Origin: RGIG3009 sp964490085
GTDB taxonomy: Bacteria; Bacillota; Clostridia; Oscillospirales; Acutalibacteraceae
Direction of reading: 5' to 3'
Assembly: GCA_964490085.1 (NCBI GenBank)
Contig: CAZBAO010000069.1
Location: 1 to 7,976 of the forward strand
Length of the DNA stretch: 7,976 nt
Each line of letters begins with the position of its first letter. The first letter of the stretch is position 1. Positions 1 to 6,452 of the stretch are shown here, one piece after another. Made by a program: the position numbers and the translations under genes. The notes beneath the pieces are model-generated. The model had not been told where the DNA came from. It was given only the letters and a program-made list of their open reading frames with translations, and did not search any database.

Positions 1-10
1 GATGAATTTT

Positions 11-49
11 AACACAAAAAAGCACCGCACAGCGGTGCTTTTTTGTGTT
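11..49 (-). terminator. Rho-independent terminator of degV, probably bidirectional
   Basis: Positions 11-28 and 32-49 are exact reverse complements, giving an 18-bp perfect stem with a 3-base loop. The GC core (GCACCGC/GCGGTGC) is flanked by an A tract on one side and a T tract on the other, so the element has terminator form read on either strand. On the minus strand the stem begins at the last base of the degV stop codon (TAA, 51..49). It could also stop a convergent plus-strand gene arriving from outside the window. Confidence 0.93.
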
Positions 50-939
50 TAGTCCTTGCGTTCCTCACCCCAGAAGAACAGAGCGACGGTGCCGGGGCCG
101 GTGTGGCTGCCGATGGTGGTGCCGATATCGTTGATGAGAACCTTCCCTTTAAGGTTCGGGAAGCGCGCTTCCACCAGATCAGCAACCGCTTTGGCATCTT
201 CATAACAATCGGAATTACACATATAGCATTTGTCTGCATACTGTTCGCCGCCGTCGGCACACTGCGCCATGCGCTCCACGATCTCACGGATGACGTTCTG
301 CTTGCCGCGGATCTTGCTGCGAGGGACTAAGCGGCCTTGATGATCGACGTTGAGCAACGGACAAACACCGAGCAAGCCGCCGAAGAAGCCTGCCGCTTTG
401 GATACACGGCCGCCCTTGACGAAAAAGGTGAGATCAGAGGTGAAAAACCAGTGGTGCAGACGCTTTTTATTTTCCTCGATCCACTGATGCGCCTCATCGA
501 TATCCGCACCGGCATCGCGCAGATCGGCAAGTTTATCCATAATCAGACCAAAGCCGGAGGATGCGCCGAGCGAGTCCACAACGTAGATCTTACGATCGGG
601 GAAACGCTCCGCCGCGATCGCCGCCGCGTTGCGTGCCGAGTTGACCGAACCGGAGATACCGGAGGACAGCGACACGTGCAGCACGTCCTTGCCGGTTTCC
701 AGCAGCGACGTGAAATAGTTTAGGTACTCGGAAATGTTGACCTGCGAGGTCTGGGTATCCGCACCGTCACGCATCGCCTGATAAAAATCCTTGAACGTAA
801 CAGTCTGACCGAGATCATCCGGATAATCCTTGCCGTCCATTGTGTAGTGAAAGCAGATGTAGGAAATGTCGCGGCTTTCAAAATGCTCTTTGGACAGGTC
901 TGCCGTGGAGCAGCAGCTTAAAATGTACGAGTGGCTCAT
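49..939 (-). CDS. DegV family fatty-acid-binding protein
   Basis: This is a 296-residue cytosolic protein of the DegV/FakB family, which binds a long-chain fatty acid in a cleft between two domains. Some members (FakB) present it to the kinase FakA for phosphorylation and entry into phospholipid synthesis. Family landmarks seen: STADL at 11-15, TSQ at 64-66, LSSGISGS at 91-98, FVKGGRVS at 173-180 and IGSHTGPG at 276-283. The length is close to the usual ~280. The ATG start has a good ribosome binding site (AAGGAGA, 953..947) about 7 bases upstream. The gene stands alone, with terminators before and after it and no FakA partner in the window, so the actual ligand and partner are unknown. A Cys cluster (C238, C241, C245) lies just before the conserved SDC-EDA region; a metal- or redox-related role is possible but unproven. 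Confidence 0.93.
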   Translation of the reverse strand: MSHSYILSCCSTADLSKEHFESRDISYICFHYTMDGKDYPDDLGQTVTFKDFYQAMRDGADTQTSQVNISEYLNYFTSLLETGKDVLHVSLSSGISGSVNSARNAAAIAAERFPDRKIYVVDSLGASSGFGLIMDKLADLRDAGADIDEAHQWIEENKKRLHHWFFTSDLTFFVKGGRVSKAAGFFGGLLGVCPLLNVDHQGRLVPRSKIRGKQNVIREIVERMAQCADGGEQYADKCYMCNSDCYEDAKAVADLVEARFPNLKGKVLINDIGTTIGSHTGPGTVALFFWGEERKD

Positions 940-946
940 AGCGGGT

Positions 947-953
947 TCTCCTT
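947..953 (-). promoter_or_regulatory. degV ribosome binding site
   Basis: AAGGAGA on the minus strand lies 7 bases before the ATG at 939. It confirms that start. Confidence 0.8.
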
Positions 954-976
954 ATGTCTTGAATTTTAACAGTTAG

Positions 977-1005
977 AGCATACCACACATCTTAACATTT
1001 AACAC
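977..1005 (-). promoter_or_regulatory. Weak candidate degV promoter
   Basis: The minus strand has an extended -10-like element, TGG followed by TATGCT (985..977), in the AT-rich leader between the ligA terminator and degV. With a 17-base spacer the -35 position reads GTGTTA (1005..1000), a poor match to TTGACA, so the promoter would depend on the extended -10. The location is forced, because a terminator lies just upstream and degV starts at 939. The exact hexamers are uncertain. Confidence 0.35.
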
Positions 1006-1035
1006 TCCATTCCCCTATTTCTGCTCTCTACAAAA

Positions 1036-1081
1036 CAAAAACGCGGTAGTAGAATCGACAAAAGGTCTCTCTACTACCGCG
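1036..1081 (-). terminator. Rho-independent terminator of ligA
   Basis: CGCGGTAGTAG at 1042-1052 is the exact reverse complement of 1071-1081, and one more A-T pair extends the stem to 12 bp around a 16-base loop. On the minus strand the stem is followed by TTTTTGTTTTG. It lies 4 bases after the ligA stop codon. The loop is larger than usual for an intrinsic terminator; a 3-bp GAC/GTC pairing within it may fold part of it. Confidence 0.85.
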
Positions 1082-1085
1082 AGAA

Positions 1086-3062
1086 TCATTGCAAAAGCGC
1101 CTCAAATTCCGCTTGGTCGATGATGCGAATACCGAGCGCCTGCGCCTTTTTCAGCTTGCTGCCGGCATCCTCACCCGCCAATACCACCGAGGTTTTCTTG
1201 GACACACTACCTGATGTTTTGCCGCCGTACTGCTCGATAAGTGCACTTGCTTGATCGCGTGTCATAGACGGCAACGTACCGGTAAGTACGAAGGTCATAC
1301 CCGCAAACCGCTGATCGACCTGTTCGGTTTGGCTTTCCATATTCACACCGAGTTCTTCGAGTCGTTCGATCAGTCGGCGGGTAGGCTCCAACGAGAAGAA
1401 CCGCACCACGTTTTCCGCCATCACCGCGCCGAAGCCGTCGATCGCGACGATATCCTCATACGATGCCGCCATCACCGCCGCCATCGTACCGAATCGCTGT
1501 GCAAGCAGCTTCGCCGCCTTTTGTCCGATGTGCCGCACACCCAGTGCGAACAGCAGTCGGGACAGATCGGCTTGCTTGGACGCTTCGATCGCCCCGATCA
1601 GATTTTCGGCAGAGCGCTCGCCCTTGCCCTCCAATACGCTGATTGCCTCGCGGTCGAGCGTGTACAGGTCATCAATGCGGGAAACGAGCCCCTCGTCCAC
1701 CAGCTGTTCCAGCACCGCGGGACCGAGCCCCTCGATATCCATCGCGTCGCGCGACGCGAAATGGATCAGGCGTTGCAGGCGCTGTGCGGGGCAATCGGGA
1801 TTCGAGCAGCGCAGTGCCGCCTCGTCCTCCTCGCGCTGTACCGCTTCACCGCAGGACGGACAATGCGTTGGAAGTTCGAAAACGGCATTACCCGCGTGCC
1901 GTTCCACGCGCACGACTTCGGGGATGATATCACCCGCTTTGCGCAGGACGACGGTGTCCCCGATACCGAGCCCTTTTTCACGAATAAAATCCGCGTTATG
2001 CAACGTAGCGCGGCTGACGGTGGTGCCCGCCAAGGGGACCGGATCGAACACACCCGTCGGTGTCAGCACGCCGGTGCGTCCCACCGTGATCTCCACCTCA
2101 CGGAGAACGGTCTGTTTTTCCTCCGGCGGATACTTATACGCTACCGCCCAGCGCGGGTATTTGCTGGTGGAGCCCAGCCGCTCACGGTCGGAAAAGTCGT
2201 CCACTTTAATGACCGCGCCGTCTATATCAAACGGCAGGCCGGTGCGGTTCGCGCCGATACGCCCGATCTCGGCAACGACCTCGTCGATCGAGTCGGTACG
2301 CAAATGAAACGGGATCGTCGGGAATCCTAAGTCCTTCATATACTCCAGCGAGGCGGCGTGAGCGGTGACACTCTCCCCCTCAAGAAGCTGGAGGTTGAAG
2401 ACAAACAGATCCAGCCCGCGCGTTTTGGTGACGGCGGGATCTTTTTGCCGAAGCGAGCCTGCGGCGGCGTTGCGCGGGTTTTTGAACGGCTTTTCGCCGT
2501 TTTGCTCCTGCACACCGGTGAGAAAAGCAAACTGCTCTCTCGGCATATACACCTCACCGCGCACGATCACGCGCGACGGTGATTTCTTTAGCTTGGACGG
2601 AATGGACGCGATGGTGCGCAAATTAGCTGACACATCCTCGCCGGTCTGCCCGTCACCGCGGGTGGCACCGCGGTAAAACACGCCGTCGCGGTACTCGAGC
2701 GCAATAGACAAGCCGTCGATCTTCGGCTCGACCACGTACACGGGATGTGCGATCTCCTCCCGCACGCGTTTGTCAAACTCGCGCACCTCGTCGAGCGAAA
2801 ACACGTCCTGCAAGCTGCCGAGCGGCACGTCGTGCCGTACCGGTGTGAACAGACGCGAGAGCTCGCCGTGTACGCGCTGGGTATACGAATCCGCCGTGAT
2901 GAGCTGCGGGTATGCTTCCTCCAGCCGACGCAGCTCCTGCGTCAGCTTGTCAAACTCGTCATCCTCGATCTCCGGTGCATCGTTGTCGTAATACAGCCGG
3001 CTGTGATAGTCGATGGTCTTGCGCAGTTCTTCAATTCGCGCGCGTGCGCTTTCAAACTCCAT
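1086..3062 (-). CDS. ligA: NAD-dependent DNA ligase LigA
   Basis: LigA seals nicks in duplex DNA during replication and repair, using NAD+ to adenylate itself. All family domains are present. Domain Ia (about residues 5-55, with YHSRLYYDNDAPEIEDDEFD-type residues) binds NMN. The adenylation domain carries the KIDG motif with catalytic K114. The OB fold follows, with VGRTGVLTPTG near 327-337. A Cys4 zinc finger has C401, C404, C419 and C424. Helix-hairpin-helix repeats span about 430-580, and a BRCT domain about 585-658. I chose the ATG at 3062 (658 aa): it has AAAGGA upstream, and domain Ia starts right after it. An in-frame TTG at 3113 would add 17 residues, but it lies inside the promoter and has no ribosome binding site. 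The gene is monocistronic or follows yunB, and has its own promoter and terminator. Confidence 0.98.
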   Translation of the reverse strand: MEFESARARIEELRKTIDYHSRLYYDNDAPEIEDDEFDKLTQELRRLEEAYPQLITADSYTQRVHGELSRLFTPVRHDVPLGSLQDVFSLDEVREFDKRVREEIAHPVYVVEPKIDGLSIALEYRDGVFYRGATRGDGQTGEDVSANLRTIASIPSKLKKSPSRVIVRGEVYMPREQFAFLTGVQEQNGEKPFKNPRNAAAGSLRQKDPAVTKTRGLDLFVFNLQLLEGESVTAHAASLEYMKDLGFPTIPFHLRTDSIDEVVAEIGRIGANRTGLPFDIDGAVIKVDDFSDRERLGSTSKYPRWAVAYKYPPEEKQTVLREVEITVGRTGVLTPTGVFDPVPLAGTTVSRATLHNADFIREKGLGIGDTVVLRKAGDIIPEVVRVERHAGNAVFELPTHCPSCGEAVQREEDEAALRCSNPDCPAQRLQRLIHFASRDAMDIEGLGPAVLEQLVDEGLVSRIDDLYTLDREAISVLEGKGERSAENLIGAIEASKQADLSRLLFALGVRHIGQKAAKLLAQRFGTMAAVMAASYEDIVAIDGFGAVMAENVVRFFSLEPTRRLIERLEELGVNMESQTEQVDQRFAGMTFVLTGTLPSMTRDQASALIEQYGGKTSGSVSKKTSVVLAGEDAGSKLKKAQALGIRIIDQAEFEALLQ

Positions 3063-3071
3063 ACCGCCACA

Positions 3072-3077
3072 TCCTTT
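3072..3077 (-). promoter_or_regulatory. ligA ribosome binding site deciding the start
   Basis: AAAGGA on the minus strand, 9 bases before the ATG at 3062, supports that start over the TTG at 3113. It lies at the very 5' end of the transcript predicted from the promoter at 3085-3113, so the leader would be only about 15 bases long. Confidence 0.7.
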
Positions 3078-3095
3078 GATACATAGTATATCAAA
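3075..3095. promoter_or_regulatory. Palindrome over the ligA -10 region, candidate operator
   Basis: TTTGATA (3075-3081) and TATCAAA (3089-3095) form perfect 7-base inverted arms around a 7-base centre. The arms flank and overlap the -10 box (3085-3090) and the expected transcription start, which is where a repressor would bind. Alternatively, the symmetry could be partly a by-product of an AT-rich promoter. No known regulator is assigned. Confidence 0.4.
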
Positions 3096-3113
3096 TTGCA
3101 GTCGATATTTCAA
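3085..3113 (-). promoter_or_regulatory. ligA promoter, sigma-A type with extended -10
   Basis: On the minus strand TTGAAA (3113..3108) is followed after exactly 17 bases by TATACT (3090..3085). Each hexamer differs from consensus at one position. TG one base before the -10 box makes it an extended -10. The -35 box overlaps the yunB stop codon (TGA, 3112..3110). Transcription should begin near 3077-3079, just ahead of the ligA ribosome binding site. Confidence 0.75.
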
Positions 3114-3781
3114 TCACTTGCGCCGAAAATATTGCTCATGGTATCCCCTAAATCGAGTTGCAGGACGGTCTGCGGTACATCTCCGACGATCACGGTCTCA
3201 CACACCAAAAAACTCGTCTGCAGTTCAATGCTCACCCGCTCCATCGGCAAAGCGGCGGTCATCATCACCGTCATGTCGAGTGAAATGCGGTGATTGGTCT
3301 GATTGATCCCCGCGTCCGAGAAGTCGCCGGACAGGTTGGAGATCACCACCCCGCTGGTATGGATCTTCACCGACAGGAACGGTCCGCGGCCGGTAAAAAA
3401 GCTGCCGCCGACCAGACTGCCCAAAGGAATCCTCGCAGTCTGCACCTCGCGTGCGGATAATTCCGCCATGACCGCGTTGGTGGCGGCGGCTTTGAGACGG
3501 TTGATCGCCGTAACGTTTGCCTCGGCGGACAGCACGTGGCCCTCGGCATCCCGCTCGACCGTGACGAGATCGGCGTATCCGATCGACTCATCGGCAAGCA
3601 CGGTTTCCACGCCGGTATGCACTGCCAGCATCGCACCGCGCCGCGCCGCCATATAGCCGTAGCTTTGAATAAGAGGTCGCAGGCGACTGTCCAGACCGAC
3701 AAAAGCCGCCAGCATCAGTGCCGCTGCCGCGATCAAGACCATACCGCGCACGCCGTTTCGCCGTCCCATATGCCGTCTCAT
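3110..3781 (-). CDS. yunB: Sporulation protein YunB
   Basis: I recognise this 223-residue protein as YunB, found in endospore formers. In Bacillus subtilis it is made in the mother cell under sigma-E and is needed for efficient sporulation; its molecular role is unknown. A short basic N-terminus is followed by one hydrophobic segment (about residues 11-30), so it is probably a membrane-anchored protein with the rest outside the cytosol. Family-type motifs are IPLGSL (118-123) and GINQTNHRISL (158-168), followed by a C-terminal beta-rich part with CETVIVGDVP near 194-203. The length is close to the usual 230-250. I chose the ATG at 3781 because GGGGTGAT lies just before it; a TTG at 3796 would start within the T tract of the terminator. 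The gene sits directly behind the terminator of the upstream operon, and no sigma-E promoter could be identified with confidence. Confidence 0.88.
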   Translation of the reverse strand: MRRHMGRRNGVRGMVLIAAAALMLAAFVGLDSRLRPLIQSYGYMAARRGAMLAVHTGVETVLADESIGYADLVTVERDAEGHVLSAEANVTAINRLKAAATNAVMAELSAREVQTARIPLGSLVGGSFFTGRGPFLSVKIHTSGVVISNLSGDFSDAGINQTNHRISLDMTVMMTAALPMERVSIELQTSFLVCETVIVGDVPQTVLQLDLGDTMSNIFGASD

Positions 3782-3784
3782 CAA

Positions 3785-3792
3785 ATCACCCC
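3785..3792 (-). promoter_or_regulatory. yunB ribosome binding site deciding the start
   Basis: GGGGTGAT on the minus strand matches the GGTGAT end of the anti-Shine-Dalgarno complement. Its G run lies 7 bases before the ATG at 3781. This favours that ATG over the TTG at 3796. Confidence 0.65.
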
Positions 3793-3794
3793 AC

Positions 3795-3829
3795 AAAAAA
3801 TGACCTCATAGGCTATCCTATGAGGTCAT
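3795..3829 (-). terminator. Rho-independent terminator of the prfA–apeA operon
   Basis: Positions 3800-3812 and 3817-3829 are exact reverse complements, giving a 13-bp stem with a 4-base loop. On the minus strand the stem leads into six T (3800..3795). It lies 11 bases after the stop codon of the aminopeptidase gene and 14 bases before the yunB ATG. Confidence 0.9.
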
Positions 3830-3840
3830 ACTTGTCTGTG

Positions 3841-5253
3841 TTATAGTTTCTCGTCACGGGAAAGCAGGGCGTAAAATGCTTTGTAGGTCATATACACGTC
3901 CTGCTTGGATACCACCTCGAACGGCGCGTGCATCGACAGCACCGGCACGCCGAGGTCGACGGTGTTGACGTCCAGATCGGCAATGTATTTGGCAACCGTG
4001 CCACCGCCGCCAAGGTCGACCTTGCCAAGCTCGCCGATCTGCCACACCACTTCTGCCTTATCCATAATACGGCGGAAAAAGCCCATCAGCTCAGCAGAGG
4101 CGTCGCTCGTATCGCTCTTGCCTCTGGCACCGGTATATTTGGTGAGTACCACACCCTGGTTAAGCGCCGCACAGTTACGTGCCTCCACCGTATCGGGATA
4201 CAGCGGATCGTAGGCGACGTTCACGTCCGCGGACAGGCACAGCGAGCTGCGGAATACGTGGCGCGCTTTGGTGCCGAGCGACTCCGCGAGGTCCTCGATA
4301 AAATACCGCAGATACGCGGATTGCATACCGGTGTTGCCCTCCGAACCGATCTCCTCTTTGTCCGCTAAAACAGTGACGGCGGTATATACGGGATCTTTCA
4401 ACGCAAAAGTGGCAGTCAGCGCGGTATAGGCGCACACGCGGTCGTCGTGACCGTACGCACCGATCATACTGCGATCAAGGCCGACGTCCCGTGCCTGATA
4501 CGCGGGAACAGCCTCCAGCTCGGCAGACAGGAAATCCGCTTCGGTGATACCGTATTTTTCATTGAGGAGCTTCAGAATGTTCAGCTTTACCGCGTCCGCG
4601 CCCTCCTCCTCGGCAATCGGGCGGGAGCCGATGAGAATGTTCATTTCCTCGCCGCCGATAAACTCCGCGGCGGTCTTTTTCATCTGGTTGGCGCCGAGAT
4701 GCGGCAACAGATCGGTGATGCACAGCACCGGATCGTCTGCGGATTCACCGATACATACCGTCACGCGCGAGCCATCCTTGCGAACCACCACGCCGTGTAA
4801 TGCGAGCGGGATGGTCATCCACTGGTATTTTTTGATACCGCCGTAGTAATGGGTATCCAGATACGCGAGCGCGTGATCCTCGTACAGTGGGTTGGGCTTT
4901 AAGTCCAGACGCGGTGAATCCACGTGCGCTGCGGCAATGGACACGCCTTCCTCCAGAGGGCGCGTGCCGATGACGGCGAGCAACAACGCCTTGCCGCGGT
5001 TGTCCACGTACACCTTATCCCCCGCCTTGAGCGGTTTGGTATGATCGAACGGCACGAAGCCGTGCGCCTCGGCGAGCTTGATTGCCTCGCTGACCGCCTC
5101 GCGCTCGGTCTTAGCGCAATCTAAAAACGTCTTGTAATCCTCGCAATATGCAGCCGCTTTCTCTATTTCGTCCTCGCCGAGCACGCGGAAAGCGTTTTTG
5201 GGTTGATAGCACAGCTCCTCGCGCAGCAGCTCTGCCGCGTTTTTTTCTGCCAT
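3841..5253 (-). CDS. apeA: M18 family zinc aminopeptidase (ApeA type)
   Basis: This 470-residue cytosolic metallopeptidase removes N-terminal residues from peptides. M18 enzymes use two metal ions and form dodecamers. The metal and catalytic motifs are all visible: H110 in AAHVDSPRL, D270 in YGHDDR, E300/E301 in DKEEIGSEG, D343 in LSADV and H442 in SMHAPFEV. The length and the N-terminal AAYCEDYKTFLDCAKTERE-type region match clostridial ApeA (aminopeptidase 1) rather than the shorter ApeB, so the symbol is a family-level call. The ATG is preceded by AGGAGGAG, which overlaps the stop codon of the lytic transglycosylase gene 12 bases upstream, implying translational coupling. It is the last gene before the terminator at 3795-3829. 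Substrate preference (often acidic residues in this family) cannot be read from the sequence. Confidence 0.94.
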   Translation of the reverse strand: MAEKNAAELLREELCYQPKNAFRVLGEDEIEKAAAYCEDYKTFLDCAKTEREAVSEAIKLAEAHGFVPFDHTKPLKAGDKVYVDNRGKALLLAVIGTRPLEEGVSIAAAHVDSPRLDLKPNPLYEDHALAYLDTHYYGGIKKYQWMTIPLALHGVVVRKDGSRVTVCIGESADDPVLCITDLLPHLGANQMKKTAAEFIGGEEMNILIGSRPIAEEEGADAVKLNILKLLNEKYGITEADFLSAELEAVPAYQARDVGLDRSMIGAYGHDDRVCAYTALTATFALKDPVYTAVTVLADKEEIGSEGNTGMQSAYLRYFIEDLAESLGTKARHVFRSSLCLSADVNVAYDPLYPDTVEARNCAALNQGVVLTKYTGARGKSDTSDASAELMGFFRRIMDKAEVVWQIGELGKVDLGGGGTVAKYIADLDVNTVDLGVPVLSMHAPFEVVSKQDVYMTYKAFYALLSRDEKL

Positions 5254-5259
5254 AGTAAA

Positions 5260-5267
5260 CTCCTCCT
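5260..5267 (-). promoter_or_regulatory. Strong apeA ribosome binding site overlapping the upstream stop codon
   Basis: AGGAGGAG on the minus strand lies 6 bases before the ATG at 5253. It shares two bases with the TAG stop (5268..5266) of the transglycosylase gene, so ribosomes finishing that gene are placed directly at the next start. Confidence 0.85.
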
Positions 5268-5841
5268 ATTCGATGCCGTAAAGCGTTTGATATCGTTCCC
5301 TCGCGTTCAGCACGCGTTTAACATAGTTTTCGGTTTCGGTAAACGGAATATGCGTCAGCGTTTCACCGTCCGCGGAATACCTCGTGTCTTGGAGCCATTT
5401 CGAGACCGTTCCGCTACCCGCGTTATACGCCGCGATCGCCGTTTCGGGATGGGTGAACATATCGTGCAGCACATCCAGTACCTTCGCGCCGCACCGGATG
5501 TTGATCTCCGGTTCAAAAATGCGTTCGAGCGGTTCGGGATCTTCGGGAAATTTGGTTTGGATCCACTCGTACGTTTCATCCATCAGCTGCATGAGTCCTT
5601 TGGCACCTGCATCGGATACCGCGTCCTCACGAAAACGGCTTTCGGTGTGGATAACCGCATAGATCAGCGACGGCGGCAGGCCGTATTCGTCGGCATAGGC
5701 CGATACGATCGACTCGTATTTGAGCGGATAGGCGGTTTTCAGATACGCCCCGTACGCATAGCGCAGCACCACCCCGCAGACCGCAAGCAAAGCGATCAGT
5801 GCCACCGCGATCACGGCTGCTTTTATGAGTTTTCGTTTCAT
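5266..5841 (-). CDS. Membrane-anchored lytic transglycosylase (SLT domain)
   Basis: This 191-residue protein has a basic N-terminus and a hydrophobic anchor at about residues 5-27, followed by an SLT/GEWL-type domain facing the cell wall. Such enzymes cleave the MurNAc-GlcNAc bond of peptidoglycan, leaving 1,6-anhydro ends. Motifs in order: the catalytic-glutamate motif HTESRF (E67), AGAKGLMQLM at 78-87, AYNAGSGTVSKWL at 138-150, and a Tyr-containing ETENYVKRVL at 169-178. The architecture resembles the small SLT proteins of Clostridia. Its ATG overlaps the coaE stop (ATGA, 4 bases), with GAGGA inside coaE (5855..5851) as ribosome binding site. A coaE–transglycosylase pair is, to my knowledge, common in Clostridia, so the pairing is ordinary although the two functions are unrelated. 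Whether it acts in vegetative growth or sporulation is not shown. Confidence 0.93.
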   Translation of the reverse strand: MKRKLIKAAVIAVALIALLAVCGVVLRYAYGAYLKTAYPLKYESIVSAYADEYGLPPSLIYAVIHTESRFREDAVSDAGAKGLMQLMDETYEWIQTKFPEDPEPLERIFEPEINIRCGAKVLDVLHDMFTHPETAIAAYNAGSGTVSKWLQDTRYSADGETLTHIPFTETENYVKRVLNARERYQTLYGIE

Positions 5842-6452
5842 ACAGCCAAATCCTCGATCTGCTCACACAAGGTCTGTGCCGCCGCGTGCAAGGCTTCCTG
5901 ATCACCGAGATTATACAGCAGGGCGGTAACGTGCGTTTGATAGTAGTCATCCGACGGCTGTGCGCTCATGCGGCGTTCGGCTTCCTCGACGGTCAGCCCG
6001 TCCCGCGCCATAATGCGCGATTGGCGCAGCGCCGGTGTGGACACCACCGCCACCGTGTAATTACAGATAGCATCCAACCCCGCCTGCAACAAAAGCGGCG
6101 CATCGATCACGGCAACCGTCTTGCCGTTTTCGGCGGTGCGCTGCAATTCAGCGTGTATCTCCTTGAGCACAGCGGGATGCACAATGGCGTTCAGCGCCGC
6201 GGTTTCCTCCGAAGATGAAAACGCTTTTTCGGCAAGGCACTTGCGATTGAGAGTGCCATCCGCGTTCAAAATATCCCCTGAAAAGTGCTTTTCCAGTTCT
6301 TTAAGCGTCGGCTGACCGGGTTCGACAACGCGGCGGGATAACACGTCCGCATCGATCACCGTCCACGACGGGCGCTGTGCCATGATCCGCGCGACCTCGC
6401 TCTTTCCCGCGCCGGTAGAGCCGGTCAAGCCTACGGTAAATACGTTAGTCAA
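5838..6452 (-). CDS. coaE: Dephospho-CoA kinase
   Basis: CoaE phosphorylates the 3'-OH of the dephospho-CoA ribose with ATP, the last step of coenzyme A synthesis, in the cytosol. The 204-residue product has the P-loop GSTGAGKS at 11-18, the DAD motif at 34-36, a conserved HP at 92-93, IDAPLLLQAG at 116-125 (usually PLLFE in the family) and an arginine-rich lid from R143 through R150 and R160/R161. The length is normal. The start is TTG at 6452: GAGGTGATC lies 9 bases upstream, no in-frame ATG lies near, and the P-loop then falls at the usual distance from the N-terminus. The start overlaps the end of tsaC by 8 bases, so translation is probably coupled. The C-terminal part (about 165-190) departs from the usual sequence but keeps an N-x-G near 181-183. 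Confidence 0.95.
   Translation of the reverse strand: MTNVFTVGLTGSTGAGKSEVARIMAQRPSWTVIDADVLSRRVVEPGQPTLKELEKHFSGDILNADGTLNRKCLAEKAFSSSEETAALNAIVHPAVLKEIHAELQRTAENGKTVAVIDAPLLLQAGLDAICNYTVAVVSTPALRQSRIMARDGLTVEEAERRMSAQPSDDYYQTHVTALLYNLGDQEALHAAAQTLCEQIEDLAV

Noticed and set aside
3..971. 12-base direct repeat TGAATTTTAACA at 3-14 and 960-971, flanking degV
   Set aside because: It looks like a possible insertion footprint, but a 12-base AT-rich match is expected about once or twice by chance in 8 kb, and degV has normal composition and its own signals.
940..1085. Riboswitch or small RNA in the longest intergenic gap
   Set aside because: The 146 bases are accounted for by the ligA terminator, an AT-rich leader and the degV ribosome binding site. 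I recognised no riboswitch core, and the predicted leader is only about 30 bases.
1251..2330. 359-codon open frame on the plus strand opposite ligA, and similar long plus-strand frames at 5203-5901, 6382-7101 and 6770-7423
   Set aside because: Each lies opposite a well-supported gene. The translations are rich in Arg, His and Ser as expected for antisense of GC-rich coding DNA, show no recognisable domain, and I saw no supporting ribosome binding site.
3063..3113. N-terminal extension of LigA from a TTG at 3113
   Set aside because: The extension overlaps the promoter and the yunB stop codon, has no ribosome binding site, and adds residues not seen in the family. The ATG at 3062 has AAAGGA upstream.
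3782..3796. N-terminal extension of YunB from a TTG at 3796
   Set aside because: It would start within the T tract of the terminator with no ribosome binding site; GGGGTGAT precedes the ATG at 3781.
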